This document shows positions 36,969 through 45,236 of a stretch of DNA of 64,000 nucleotides, in pieces. The DNA is from Variovorax saccharolyticus (GTDB lineage Bacteria; Pseudomonadota; Gammaproteobacteria; Burkholderiales; Burkholderiaceae_C): positions 62,001 to 126,000 of the forward strand of contig NZ_JASZYT010000007.1 of NCBI RefSeq assembly GCF_030316765.1, written 5' to 3'. How positions within the stretch are numbered: position 1 is the stretch's first letter; every line of letters starts with the position of its first letter. The notes beneath the pieces were generated by a model. That model worked only from the letters and a program-made list of their open reading frames with translations. It did not search any database and was not told where the DNA came from. The translations under genes and the position numbers were made by a program.

Positions 36969-38612
36969 TCAGGCCCCCGGAAGCTTGTAGTCGCGCAGTT
37001 GTTCGCGCAACCGTGTCTTCAGGATCTTGCCGGTGGCGCCGAGCGGAATCGCCTCCACGAACACCACGTCGTCAGGGATCTGCCACTTGGCCGTCTTGCC
37101 CTGGTAGAAGGCGATCAGTTCGTCGCGCGACACCTCGGCGCCCGGCTTCTTCACCACGACCACGATCGGCCGCTCGTCCCACTTGGGATGCGCCACGCCG
37201 ATGCACGCGGCCATGGCGATCGCCGGATGCGCCACCGCGACGTTCTCGATGTCGATCGAGCTGATCCATTCGCCGCCCGACTTGATCACGTCCTTGCTGC
37301 GATCGGTGATCTGCAGGAAGCCGTCGGCGTCGATGGTCGCGACGTCGCCGGTCGGGAACCAGCCGCGGTCCTGGGCATCGGCGACCAGCGGGTTGCCGCC
37401 CTCGCCCTTGAAGTACTCCTTGACCACCCAGGGCCCCTTGACCAGCAGGTCACCGTAGGCCTTGCCGTCCCAGGGCAGCTCCTCGCCGCTGCCGTCGACG
37501 ATCTTCATATCGACGCCGAAGATTGCACGCCCCTGCTTCATGCGGATCGCGGTCTGCTGCTCGGCGCTCTGCGTCAGGTGCTTGTTCTTGAGCGTGCAGA
37601 GGGTGCCCAGCGGCGACATCTCGGTCATGCCCCAGGCGTGCAGCACGTCGACGCCATAGAGCTCCTGGAAGGCGTGGATCATGGCCGGCGGACAGGCCGA
37701 GCCGCCGATCACCGTGCGCTTGAGGCTCGAGAACCTGAGGCCGTTGGCCTGCAGGTGGCCCAGCAGCATCTGCCAGACGGTCGGCACGCCAGCCGCGAAG
37801 GTCACCTTCTCGGCCTCGATCAGGTCGTAGACCGACTTGCCGTCCAGCGCCGGGCCGGGGAACACCACCTTGGCGCCGACCAGGGCCGCCGAGTAGGGGA
37901 TGCCCCAGGCATTGACGTGGAACATCGGCACCACCGGCAGCACCGAGTCGCGCGCCGAGATGCACATCACGTCGGGCAGGGCCGCAGCGTAGGCATGCAG
38001 CAGGGTCGAGCGATGGCTGTAGAGCGCGGCCTTGGGATTGCCCGTGGTGCCGCTCGTGTAGCACATGCTCGACGCCGAGTTCTCGTCGAAGGTCGGCCAC
38101 GCATAGACGTCGGAGCGCTGGCCCATCCAGGCCTCGTAGCTCACGAGATTTGGCACGCCGCTGTCGGCCGGCAGCTTGTCCGCATCACACAGCGCAATCC
38201 ACTTCCGGATCGTGGTGCACTTGGCATGGACTGCCTGCACCAGCGGCAGGAACGAAAGATCGAAGCAGAGGATCTGGTCCTCGGCATGGTTGGCGATCCA
38301 GGCGATCTGGTCGGGGTGCAGCCGCGGATTGATCGTGTGCAGCACCCGGCCGGAACCGCTGACCCCATAGTAGAGCTCCAGGTGGCGATAGCCGTTCCAG
38401 GCCAGCGTGGCGATGCGGTCGCTGAAGAGCAGCTGCTCCTCTTCCAGCGCGTTGGCGACCTGTCGTGAACGCGCGGCGACCTCGCGCCACGTCGTGCGGT
38501 GGATGTCGCCCTCGACCCGGCGCGAGACGATCTCGGCGTCGCCATGGTGGCGCTCGGCGAACTCGATCAGCGACGAGATCAGCAACGGTTGGTCCTGCAT
38601 CAAACCCAGCAT
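36969..38612 (-). CDS. AMP-forming acyl-CoA ligase (long/medium-chain type)
   Basis: A 547-residue ligase that activates a carboxylic acid to its CoA thioester through an acyl-adenylate. The P-loop YTSGTTGNPKAALYSHRS is at about residues 186-203; HAWGMTEMSPLG is the A5 motif, GWFPTGDVATIDADGFLQITDR-like A7/A8 residues follow, and the C-terminal lysine is in ATGKILKTRLR. Length and the A5 motif resemble medium/long-chain fatty-acid ligases. ATG 38612 is supported by AAGGAG seven bases upstream. It is the upstream neighbour of the binding protein and would feed the beta-oxidation genes in the block. Confidence 0.94.
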   Translation of the reverse strand: MLGLMQDQPLLISSLIEFAERHHGDAEIVSRRVEGDIHRTTWREVAARSRQVANALEEEQLLFSDRIATLAWNGYRHLELYYGVSGSGRVLHTINPRLHPDQIAWIANHAEDQILCFDLSFLPLVQAVHAKCTTIRKWIALCDADKLPADSGVPNLVSYEAWMGQRSDVYAWPTFDENSASSMCYTSGTTGNPKAALYSHRSTLLHAYAAALPDVMCISARDSVLPVVPMFHVNAWGIPYSAALVGAKVVFPGPALDGKSVYDLIEAEKVTFAAGVPTVWQMLLGHLQANGLRFSSLKRTVIGGSACPPAMIHAFQELYGVDVLHAWGMTEMSPLGTLCTLKNKHLTQSAEQQTAIRMKQGRAIFGVDMKIVDGSGEELPWDGKAYGDLLVKGPWVVKEYFKGEGGNPLVADAQDRGWFPTGDVATIDADGFLQITDRSKDVIKSGGEWISSIDIENVAVAHPAIAMAACIGVAHPKWDERPIVVVVKKPGAEVSRDELIAFYQGKTAKWQIPDDVVFVEAIPLGATGKILKTRLREQLRDYKLPGA

Positions 38613-38619
38613 CTATCAG

Positions 38620-38625
38620 CTCCTT
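38620..38625 (-). promoter_or_regulatory. Ribosome binding site of the acyl-CoA ligase gene
   Basis: AAGGAG on the minus strand, seven bases before ATG 38612. It selects this start over the in-frame ATG at 38600. Confidence 0.75.
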
Positions 38626-38768
38626 GCGTAAGTATTCTTGGTAATTCAGAGAGGAAAGCCAATGTAACCACCGGCGCCCCGCTGCTGCCGAGAATCCTTC
38701 AAATCCGTGTTGCAGTGCAATGCCGCAAACCCGCAGTCCGGTCCCCGAGGAGACCGCTGCGCGGCCGG

Positions 38769-40571
38769 CTACAGGGTCGAGATGCTCGCCGCGGCGGGGG
38801 TGGCGTCGAGCAGCAGCCGCGAGGGCCACGGCGCCCAGGTCGTGCCGAGTGCCGCGCTGTTCGGATCGCCGGTGCGCATGAAGGCGGCGATGCTGCCGAT
38901 CATCGCGTTCGACAGCGCCTCCCTGCCGGGCCGGTTGGCGGCGCTGAAGCTCGCGTTGGAGAACAGCGAGGGCCCGAAATTGCCGAACACGAAGCCCAGG
39001 TCGAAGGCATGGGCGGCGCCGTAGACCTCGTTCCAGGGCGGCGGCAGCTGGGCCCAGTCGAACTGGTAGTGCCACAGGTTCGACTGCTGCGTCTTCAGGG
39101 TGTTGAGCAGGTTATCGCGGCTCGGCACCATGAAGGCGTTGGTGATGCGCGCGGTCATCGCGTCGTAGCCCGAGACCGCCGTCGTCACCGGCAGGTACAC
39201 ACCATCGATGATGTCGGCCGAGCTCAGCGTGGTGGCCGCGTCCGGGTCGAAGTTCTGCATCATCGTGAAGCGCGTCGCGTCGTCGATCTTGATGCCTGGC
39301 TTGGGGCCGCCGACCAGCGGCAGGAAGGGCGTGAACAGCTTGCCCTCGTCGCGCGTGACGCCCACCACGGTCGGCACCTTCAGGTACTGGCCGGCGGCCA
39401 TCGCCGCGATCGGGTCGGTCGGCAGCACCGCGCCGTCCGGGATCGGGCCCGAGCCGGTCAGGCCCTTGGCCAGCACGGTGCCCAGGATCGTCCTGCCGTC
39501 CTTGGCCCGCAGATAGTCGGCGACGTCGGCAGCGCTCATCCCGGCGGCGTAGGTCGCGGCAGCGGCCAGGTCGGCCGCCTTGCCATCCGCCACCAGCAGG
39601 TTCAGCAGCAGGCCGTTGCCCTGCGCCAGGTAGGCCGAGGCCGGATTCAGCGTCGGCAGGCTGCCGGGCGGCAGGTTGCTCGCCAGCGAGATGCCGCCCG
39701 ACAGAGGCATCGCCTTGTGGAACAGCCCCTTGGACATCGGCGACGCCATCAGGGCCAGCAGGTTGATCGCGCCGGCCGACTGCCCCATCACCGTGACGTT
39801 GCCGGCGTCGCCGCCGAAGCCGGCGATGTTCTTCTGGATGTAGCGCAGCGCCGCCAGGTTGTCGAGCAGCGCGAAGTTGCCCGAGTCGTCGCCTTCGGTG
39901 CCGCCCACGCGCAACTGCGGCAGGTTCAGGAAGCCCAGCACGCCGAGGCGGTAGTTGGCCGTGACGATCACCGCGTTGGCCTTCTTCGCCAGGTTGGCGC
40001 CGTCGTAGACCGGGTCGGCGGTGTAGCCCGAGATGTTGCTGCCGCCGTGGATGAAGAGCAGCACCGGCAGCTTCTCGTCGGTGCTCGCGGGACGCCAGAT
40101 ATTGAGCGTCAGGCAGTCCTCGCTGCCGACCGGGGTGTTCAGCGTGCTGGCGATGGTGGCGTCGTAGGTGTTGTTGGCGCCGGGGCCGTAGATGCGGCCG
40201 TTCTGCAGGCAGGGGTTGCCGAACTGCCTGGCCGGACGGATGCCGGCCCAGGCTTCGGGCTCGGCCGGAGCCCGCCAGCGCAGCGCGCCGACCGGCGGCC
40301 GGGCAAACGGCAGGCCCTTCCAGGACCAGGTGCCCGAGCGGGCGCTGTCGTCCACGCCTTCGACCTTGCCCTGGGCGGTGCTGCGCACCGTGGGCGCTTC
40401 GGCGGGTGGCGTCGTGGGAACGGTGGTGGCGGTCGTCGGCGTCATGGTCGGTGTCGTGGCCGCCGCGGACGGCGGAACGTTGAAAGTGGGATCGGACGAT
40501 CCGCCGCAAGCGGCGATCAAGGCGCACAGTAGCACCAATCCCGCGCCCCATTTCCGGGTTGTCGTGGTCAT
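38769..40571 (-). CDS. Type B carboxylesterase lipoprotein with Thr/Pro linker
   Basis: A 600-residue lipoprotein. The signal ends in the lipobox LIAAC (C22) and the first mature residues are Gly-Gly-Ser-Ser. A low-complexity Thr/Pro/Ala linker (about residues 30-62) separates the lipid anchor from a cholinesterase-type alpha/beta hydrolase domain. The nucleophile is S265 in GQSAGA; SEDCLTLNIWRP (disulfide loop region), FIHGGSNISGY (oxyanion hole) and NYRLGVLGFL are family landmarks. It probably hydrolyses esters at the cell surface or in the periplasm. ATG 40571 is chosen since the signal begins there. It is divergent from the AraC-type gene and is the first gene of the 22-kb minus-strand block. 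Confidence 0.92.
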   Translation of the reverse strand: MTTTTRKWGAGLVLLCALIAACGGSSDPTFNVPPSAAATTPTMTPTTATTVPTTPPAEAPTVRSTAQGKVEGVDDSARSGTWSWKGLPFARPPVGALRWRAPAEPEAWAGIRPARQFGNPCLQNGRIYGPGANNTYDATIASTLNTPVGSEDCLTLNIWRPASTDEKLPVLLFIHGGSNISGYTADPVYDGANLAKKANAVIVTANYRLGVLGFLNLPQLRVGGTEGDDSGNFALLDNLAALRYIQKNIAGFGGDAGNVTVMGQSAGAINLLALMASPMSKGLFHKAMPLSGGISLASNLPPGSLPTLNPASAYLAQGNGLLLNLLVADGKAADLAAAATYAAGMSAADVADYLRAKDGRTILGTVLAKGLTGSGPIPDGAVLPTDPIAAMAAGQYLKVPTVVGVTRDEGKLFTPFLPLVGGPKPGIKIDDATRFTMMQNFDPDAATTLSSADIIDGVYLPVTTAVSGYDAMTARITNAFMVPSRDNLLNTLKTQQSNLWHYQFDWAQLPPPWNEVYGAAHAFDLGFVFGNFGPSLFSNASFSAANRPGREALSNAMIGSIAAFMRTGDPNSAALGTTWAPWPSRLLLDATPAAASISTL

Positions 40572-40706
40572 GTCTTGTCTCCTCGTCGGGTTATCCGGAA
40601 TGCGCGCGGCCGGGGCTGGCCGCGATACTTCTGGGCTTCTTCGCGAGCCCGGAAAAATTCTAGGAACGACCCGTCCCATGCCTGCTATCGCTAGCGCGCC
40701 AAACCA

Positions 40707-41783
40707 GTGACTTCAGAGACGCCAGCATCGGAATCGGTGCGAACTGCGCCCCCGGCGGCCCTGCCGCGCACCAGTTCGGGCGCCTGGCTGCGGGGCGTGC
40801 TCGACATGTTCGCGGCCGAAGGTCTGGATGTGCCGTCACTGCTGCGCGACTGCGGCTTCGACGCCACCGGGATCGAGCGGTCCGAAGCCCGCTTTCCGGC
40901 CGACGACATCAGCCAGCTGTGGCAGCTGGCCGTGGCCCGCTCCGGCAAGGCCACGCTGGGCCTCTCGCGCGAACTGGCCGCCCGCCACGGCAACCTCGAC
41001 ATGCTGGGCCACGCGATGACCTGCAGCCCGCATTTGCACGCGGGCCTGGAGCGGCTGGCGCGCTACCTGGCGGTGGTCTCGGATGCCGCCACCTTCGAGC
41101 TCGAAGCCGAGCCGCGCGGCCACTGGCTGGTGCTCGGCCACGTCGGCAGCCGCCGTCCGGTGCCGCGGCAGCGCGTCGAGTACGGGATGCTGACCATGCT
41201 GGTGCTGTGCGGCTGGCTGACGCGGCGCGAACTGCAGCCGCTGGCGGTCGAGTTCGTGTACGCGGCGCCACCGAGCGATGCGCCGCACCGGGCCGCCTTC
41301 GGCTGCGCGATCCGCTTCGGCGCCGCCGCCAACCGGCTGCTGCTGGCCGAGACCGACATGCGCGCGGCGATCCCTTCGCAGCACCCGGCACTGGCGGCGC
41401 TGCACGAGCGCCTGCTCGACGAGCAGTTGATCACCTTGGCCGACAGCACGATCAGCCGGCGGGTCTGCACGGAGATCGCGCGCCGGCTGCCCGCGGGCGA
41501 GCCGCGCCGGCAGGATGTGGCCGCCGGCCTCGGCATCACCGAGCGCACCCTGCAGCGCCGGCTGCAGGCCGAATCGAGTTCCTACCAGGCCCTGCTCGAC
41601 CAGACCCGGCGCGAGCTGGCCCAGCAGTACCTGGCCGACCGGCGCCACACGCTGACCGATGTCGCCGACCTGCTCGGCTTCGTCGACAGCAGCAACTTTT
41701 TCAGGGCTTGCAAGCGCTGGTTCGGATTGCCGCCGGCGCAGTACCGGGCTCGATGCCTTGATGGCGGCACGGTGCCGAGCTGA
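40707..41783 (+). CDS. AraC-family transcriptional regulator (OruR/ArgR-like sensor domain)
   Basis: A 358-residue regulator with a GTG start. The N-terminal 210 residues form an arabinose-operon-regulator-like ligand domain of the OruR type (LDMLGHAMTCSPHLHAGLER, YLAVVSD, then VEFVYAAPPSDAPHRAAFG). The C-terminal 100 residues hold the two AraC helix-turn-helices (VAAGLGITERTLQRRLQAES and LTDVADLLGFVDSSNFFRAC) and the PPAQYRAR end. No in-frame ATG gives the same domain. Divergence from the esterase gene, with 135 bases between, suggests it controls that gene and perhaps the downstream acyl block. Confidence 0.92.
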   Translation: MTSETPASESVRTAPPAALPRTSSGAWLRGVLDMFAAEGLDVPSLLRDCGFDATGIERSEARFPADDISQLWQLAVARSGKATLGLSRELAARHGNLDMLGHAMTCSPHLHAGLERLARYLAVVSDAATFELEAEPRGHWLVLGHVGSRRPVPRQRVEYGMLTMLVLCGWLTRRELQPLAVEFVYAAPPSDAPHRAAFGCAIRFGAAANRLLLAETDMRAAIPSQHPALAALHERLLDEQLITLADSTISRRVCTEIARRLPAGEPRRQDVAAGLGITERTLQRRLQAESSSYQALLDQTRRELAQQYLADRRHTLTDVADLLGFVDSSNFFRACKRWFGLPPAQYRARCLDGGTVPS

Positions 41784-41801
41784 GTGCGGTGCCTTGGCGC
41801 C

Positions 41802-42140
41802 TCAGGGCTTCCCGACCAGCACCAGGATCCTGGCCCTGACATCCGACAACTCTCGCGCCGAAACCTGCCCCTTGCGGGTCGCCCTCCGAAGCTTCCAGTC
41901 CAGGCTCTTGACTTGGTCCGCGAGCACCGCGGTCGCCCGGCTGCCGGCAATCGGGACCTCGAAGGGATAGCCCTTGATCTGCGTCGTCATCGGGCAGCAC
42001 AGCATCAAGCCGGTCTTGCCGTTGTAGGCGGCCGGGCTCAGCACCAGTGCCGGGCGATGGCCGGACTGCTCGTGCCCGGCTTGCGGATCGAACTGCAGCC
42101 ACACGATGTCCCCGGTTTCGGGCACGTAGCGGCTCGCCAT
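41802..42140 (-). CDS. MazF/ChpB-type endoribonuclease toxin
   Basis: A 112-residue toxin of the PemK/MazF family, sequence-specific mRNA interferases. The opening GDIVWLQFDPQAGHEQSGHR and the following PALVLSPAAYN match ChpB/MazF, with the catalytic Arg in the GHRPALV stretch and the conserved Thr in CPMTTQIKGYPFEV. The ATG at 42140 shares one base with the antitoxin stop (TGATG) and has AAGGA about seven bases upstream; an ATG two codons earlier is too close to that site. The pair is on the minus strand, convergent with the AraC gene by 18 bases. Confidence 0.92.
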   Translation of the reverse strand: MASRYVPETGDIVWLQFDPQAGHEQSGHRPALVLSPAAYNGKTGLMLCCPMTTQIKGYPFEVPIAGSRATAVLADQVKSLDWKLRRATRKGQVSARELSDVRARILVLVGKP

Positions 42141-42376
42141 CACCATTCCTTGCCGACCGCCGGACCGAACTCGGCCTCGCCGTGCAGGTTCTCGGGCGTG
42201 ATCCCGGCCAGCAGGTCCGCCAGGTCGACCGCGTCGCGCACCGGCTCGATCACGATGCGTCCACCTTCGTCGCGCACATCCACCGTCTGATCGAGTTGCA
42301 GGTTGAGCGACTTCATCACGGACGCCGGAAGCCGGACCGAGGCGCTGTTGCCCCACTTCTTGATCACCACGTGCAT
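42140..42376 (-). CDS. MazE/AbrB-type antitoxin
   Basis: A 78-residue antitoxin. The N-terminal half is a SpoVT/AbrB swapped-hairpin DNA-binding domain (VIKKWGNSASVRLPASVMKS), and the acidic C-terminal tail (ITPENLHGEAEFGPAV) is the flexible part that would wrap the toxin. The ATG at 42376 follows GGGGGTG. The open frame continues upstream through the selO promoter but has no domain there. As in other MazEF systems it should autoregulate the operon through the AT-rich site just upstream. Confidence 0.92.
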   Translation of the reverse strand: MHVVIKKWGNSASVRLPASVMKSLNLQLDQTVDVRDEGGRIVIEPVRDAVDLADLLAGITPENLHGEAEFGPAVGKEW

Positions 42377-42385
42377 GACACCCCC

Positions 42386-42410
42386 ATGTATCGACAATGT
42401 ATATACTTTA
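42386..42410 (-). promoter_or_regulatory. AT-rich promoter/operator of the toxin-antitoxin operon
   Basis: A 25-base AT-rich island in GC-rich DNA, immediately upstream of the antitoxin start. It has two copies of ATGTAT (42386-42391 and 42397-42402) spaced 11 bases apart, one helical turn, plus TATA-like and TTAAAG elements. This fits an autoregulated promoter bound by an AbrB-fold antitoxin. It also lies 70-95 bases upstream of the divergent selO start. Confidence 0.5.
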
Positions 42411-42479
42411 ACCGACTTTGCCACGCCCGGGATGGCCTCTCCTGTCCGGGGTCTCGCCCGCTGCGGGACAATCGCCCCC

Positions 42480-43961
42480 ATGAGCATGCTTGCAGACGAA
42501 GCGGACCTGGTCGACCTGGGTCTGCGCTGGGCCCCGGGCTTTTCGGCGCTGGGCCCCGCCTTCTTCACCGAACTCCAGCCACGTCCCCTGCCCGACCCCT
42601 ACTGGGTCGGCGTCAGCGCCCGCGTGGCCGACGAACTCGGCCTGGACCCGTCCTGGCTGCAATCCGACGATGGCCTGGCCGCCTTTGTCGGCAATTCGCC
42701 AGTTGCGGGCACCCGCCCGTTCGCCAGCGTCTACAGCGGCCACCAGTTCGGCGTCTGGGCCGGACAACTCGGCGATGGCCGCGCGATCTTTCTGGGTGAA
42801 ACCGCCGGGGGGCTCGAGGTGCAACTCAAGGGCGCCGGCCCGACGCCCTACTCCCGCATGGGCGACGGCCGGGCGGTGCTGCGCTCGAGCATCCGCGAAT
42901 TCCTCTGCAGCGAGGCCATGCACGGCCTGGGAATCCCGACCACGCGGGCCCTGTGCGTGACCGGCTCCGACGCCCATGTGGCCCGCGAGCAACTCGAAAC
43001 CGCCGCCGTCGTGACGCGGGTCGCCCCCAGCTTCATCCGCTTCGGCCACTTCGAGCACTTCGCGGCCAACCAGCGCAACGACGAACTGCGCGCCCTGGCC
43101 GACTACGTGATCGACCGCTACTACCCGGAGTGCCGCACGAGTTCGCGCTTCGACGGCAACGCCTATGCCGCGTTGCTCGAGGCGGTCAGCGAACGCACCG
43201 CCGCCCTGCTGGCCCAATGGCAGGCGGTCGGCTTCTGCCACGGCGTGATGAACACCGACAACATGAGCATCCTCGGGCTCACGATCGACTACGGGCCGTT
43301 CCAGTTCCTGGACGGCTTCGACCCGCGCCACATCTGCAACCACAGCGACACCTCCGGCCGCTACGCCTTCAACCAGCAGCCCAACGTCGCCTACTGGAAC
43401 CTGTTCTGCCTGGCCCAGGCCCTGCTGCCGCTGATCGGCGACCAGGAGGTCGCGGTCGCCGCGCTGGAGTCGTACAAGACCGTGTTCCCGCGCGAGTTCG
43501 AGGCCCGGATGCGGGCCAAGCTGGGCCTCGCCGAGGCCGCCGAGGGCGACCGCGCGCTGATCGAAGGCGTGCTCAAGCTGCTGGCCCCGGAAAAGGTCGA
43601 CTACACGATCTTCTGGCGCCGGCTGTCCCACGGCGTGGCGAGCGGCGACCTCGAGCCGGTGCGCGACCTGTTCGTCGACCGGCCCGGCTTCGATGCCTGG
43701 CTGCAGACCTACGCCGAGCGCCGCGCCGGCGCGCCGGCCGCGGAAACTGCCGCCCGGATGCTGCGCAGCAATCCAAAATTCGTCCTGCGGAACCACCAGG
43801 GCCAGCAGGCGATCGAAGCCGCCGGACAAAAGGATTTCTCCGGCGTCGCCACCTTGCTGAGCCTGCTCGAAACCCCATTTGACGAACATCCCGGCCACGA
43901 CGCGTTTGCCGGCTTCCCGCCCGACTGGGCCTCCACGATCGAAATCAGCTGTTCATCATGA
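42480..43961 (+). CDS. selO: SelO/YdiU protein adenylyltransferase (AMPylase)
   Basis: A 493-residue pseudokinase that transfers AMP from ATP to hydroxyl side chains of proteins; in E. coli it modifies redox proteins such as glutaredoxin. Landmarks are YSGHQFGVWAGQLGDGRA, VQLKGAGPTPYSRMGDGRAV, the nucleotide region FCHGVMNTDNMSILGLTIDY and GPFQFLDGFDP. The protein ends in Cys-Ser-Ser, where eukaryotic SelO carries selenocysteine; here the codon is TGT (43950-43952). The ATG at 42480 is preferred; 42486 is also possible. Its stop overlaps the msrB start by four bases, linking two redox-protein-repair activities in one operon. Confidence 0.95.
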   Translation: MSMLADEADLVDLGLRWAPGFSALGPAFFTELQPRPLPDPYWVGVSARVADELGLDPSWLQSDDGLAAFVGNSPVAGTRPFASVYSGHQFGVWAGQLGDGRAIFLGETAGGLEVQLKGAGPTPYSRMGDGRAVLRSSIREFLCSEAMHGLGIPTTRALCVTGSDAHVAREQLETAAVVTRVAPSFIRFGHFEHFAANQRNDELRALADYVIDRYYPECRTSSRFDGNAYAALLEAVSERTAALLAQWQAVGFCHGVMNTDNMSILGLTIDYGPFQFLDGFDPRHICNHSDTSGRYAFNQQPNVAYWNLFCLAQALLPLIGDQEVAVAALESYKTVFPREFEARMRAKLGLAEAAEGDRALIEGVLKLLAPEKVDYTIFWRRLSHGVASGDLEPVRDLFVDRPGFDAWLQTYAERRAGAPAAETAARMLRSNPKFVLRNHQGQQAIEAAGQKDFSGVATLLSLLETPFDEHPGHDAFAGFPPDWASTIEISCSS

Positions 43962-44377
43962 CTTCACCCGTCCAGAAAACCGATGCCGAATGGAAGGCCC
44001 TGCTGGCCGAAAAAGGCGCCGAGCGCGGCGCCTTCGAGATCACCCGGCACGCCGCCACCGAGCGCCCCTTCACCGGCAAGTACGAGGCCCACTGGGGCGA
44101 CGGCACCTACCATTGCATCTGCTGCGGCGCCAAGCTGTTCGAATCGGCCACCAAGTTCGACGCCGGCTGCGGCTGGCCCAGCTTCTCGCAGGAGGCCGTG
44201 CCCGGCGCGATCCGCAACATCGTCGACCGCTCGCACGGCATGGTGCGCACCGAGAACGTCTGCGCCAACTGCGGCGCCCATCTGGGCCATGTGTTCCCCG
44301 ACGGACCGACCGAGACCGGCCTGCGCTACTGCATGAATTCGGCTTCGCTCGAGTTCAAGGATCGCGAAACCGACTGA
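43958..44377 (+). CDS. msrB: Peptide-methionine (R)-S-oxide reductase MsrB
   Basis: A 139-residue enzyme that reduces methionine-R-sulfoxide in proteins. The catalytic cysteine is C125 in LRYCMNSASL; structural zinc is bound by C53/C56 and C102/C105. FDAGCGWPSFSQ and RSHGMVRTEN are conserved active-site loops. There is no signal peptide, so it is cytoplasmic. The ATG lies inside the selO stop region (ATGA), so translation is coupled to selO. Confidence 0.96.
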   Translation: MTSPVQKTDAEWKALLAEKGAERGAFEITRHAATERPFTGKYEAHWGDGTYHCICCGAKLFESATKFDAGCGWPSFSQEAVPGAIRNIVDRSHGMVRTENVCANCGAHLGHVFPDGPTETGLRYCMNSASLEFKDRETD

Positions 44378-44385
44378 ACCCGAAC

Positions 44386-44925
44386 ATGAAACTCATCCTC
44401 GACTTCTTCCCGATCCTGCTGTTCTTCGGCGCCTTCAAGCTCTACGACATCTACACCGCGACCGGCGTGCTGATGGCTGCCACCGTGGTGCAGATGTCGA
44501 TCATCTGGTTCACCGAGCGCCGCTTGCAGCCGATGCAGAAAGCCACGCTGGTGCTGATCCTGCTGTTCGGCTCGCTGACGCTCGTGTTGCACGACGATCG
44601 CTTCATCAAATGGAAGCCGACCGTGCTCTACGGCGCCATGGCGATCGCGCTGGCGGTCGCGCTGTGGGGCTTCAAGAAGAACTTCCTGAAGATGCTGCTG
44701 GGCGGGCAACTCGAACTGCCGACCCCGGTCTGGGGCAAGCTCAACGTCGCCTGGATCGCCTACTGCCTCTTCATGGCGGTCCTCAACGGCTACGTCGCGG
44801 CCTATTTCACGACCGAGGCCTGGGTCGACTTCAAGCTCTGGGGCTATGTCTTCCCGATCGTGTTCCTGATCGCGCAGGGGCTCTACATTTCGCCCCATCT
44901 CAAATCGGACAAGCCCGCAGCATGA
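44386..44925 (+). CDS. yciB: Inner membrane septation-type protein YciB (IspZ family)
   Basis: A 179-residue integral membrane protein with five to six hydrophobic helices. The start KLILDFFPILLFFGAFKLYD and the middle HDDRFIKWKPTVLYG are hallmarks of YciB/intracellular septation protein A, implicated in envelope integrity and cell division. The ATG at 44386 is 8 bases after the msrB stop. Its stop overlaps the bolA-like start by four bases. Confidence 0.95.
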   Translation: MKLILDFFPILLFFGAFKLYDIYTATGVLMAATVVQMSIIWFTERRLQPMQKATLVLILLFGSLTLVLHDDRFIKWKPTVLYGAMAIALAVALWGFKKNFLKMLLGGQLELPTPVWGKLNVAWIAYCLFMAVLNGYVAAYFTTEAWVDFKLWGYVFPIVFLIAQGLYISPHLKSDKPAA

Positions 44926-45185
44926 GCCTCCCGACCGCCAGCGACCTCGAAGCGCGGCTGCGCGAAGTGCTGCAGCCCACGGAGCTCGAAGTCATCGACG
45001 AAAGCGCCGCCCATGCGGGCCATGCGGGCGCCGGCGCCGAGGGCTACGGCACCCATTTCCGGGTCCGGATCGCCTCGCCGCTGTTCGCCGGCAAGCCCCG
45101 CGTGGCGCGCCATCGGCTTGTGTATGATGCGCTGCAACTTTTCATCGCACAGGGCCTCCACGCGCTTGCCATCGAGACGCTTTAA
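44922..45185 (+). CDS. BolA-family protein
   Basis: An 87-residue protein of the class II KH-like BolA fold. The family core is visible as HFRVRIASPLFAGKPRVARHR with LVYDAL directly after, then HALAIETL. BolA proteins partner monothiol glutaredoxins in iron-sulfur or redox signalling and affect envelope genes. The His in ARHR is a likely cluster-shared ligand. Upstream open frame is the yciB shadow; the ATG at 44922 overlaps the yciB stop. Confidence 0.9.
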   Translation: MSLPTASDLEARLREVLQPTELEVIDESAAHAGHAGAGAEGYGTHFRVRIASPLFAGKPRVARHRLVYDALQLFIAQGLHALAIETL

Positions 45186-45236
45186 AGCGTCGATCCCATC
45201 ACCCGCACGGTCGTGCGGCGACAACCCCCTCCCCTT

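Noticed and set aside
43950..43961. Selenocysteine at the end of SelO
   Set aside because: The position corresponding to eukaryotic selenocysteine is encoded by TGT, an ordinary cysteine, and the following TGA is the true stop.
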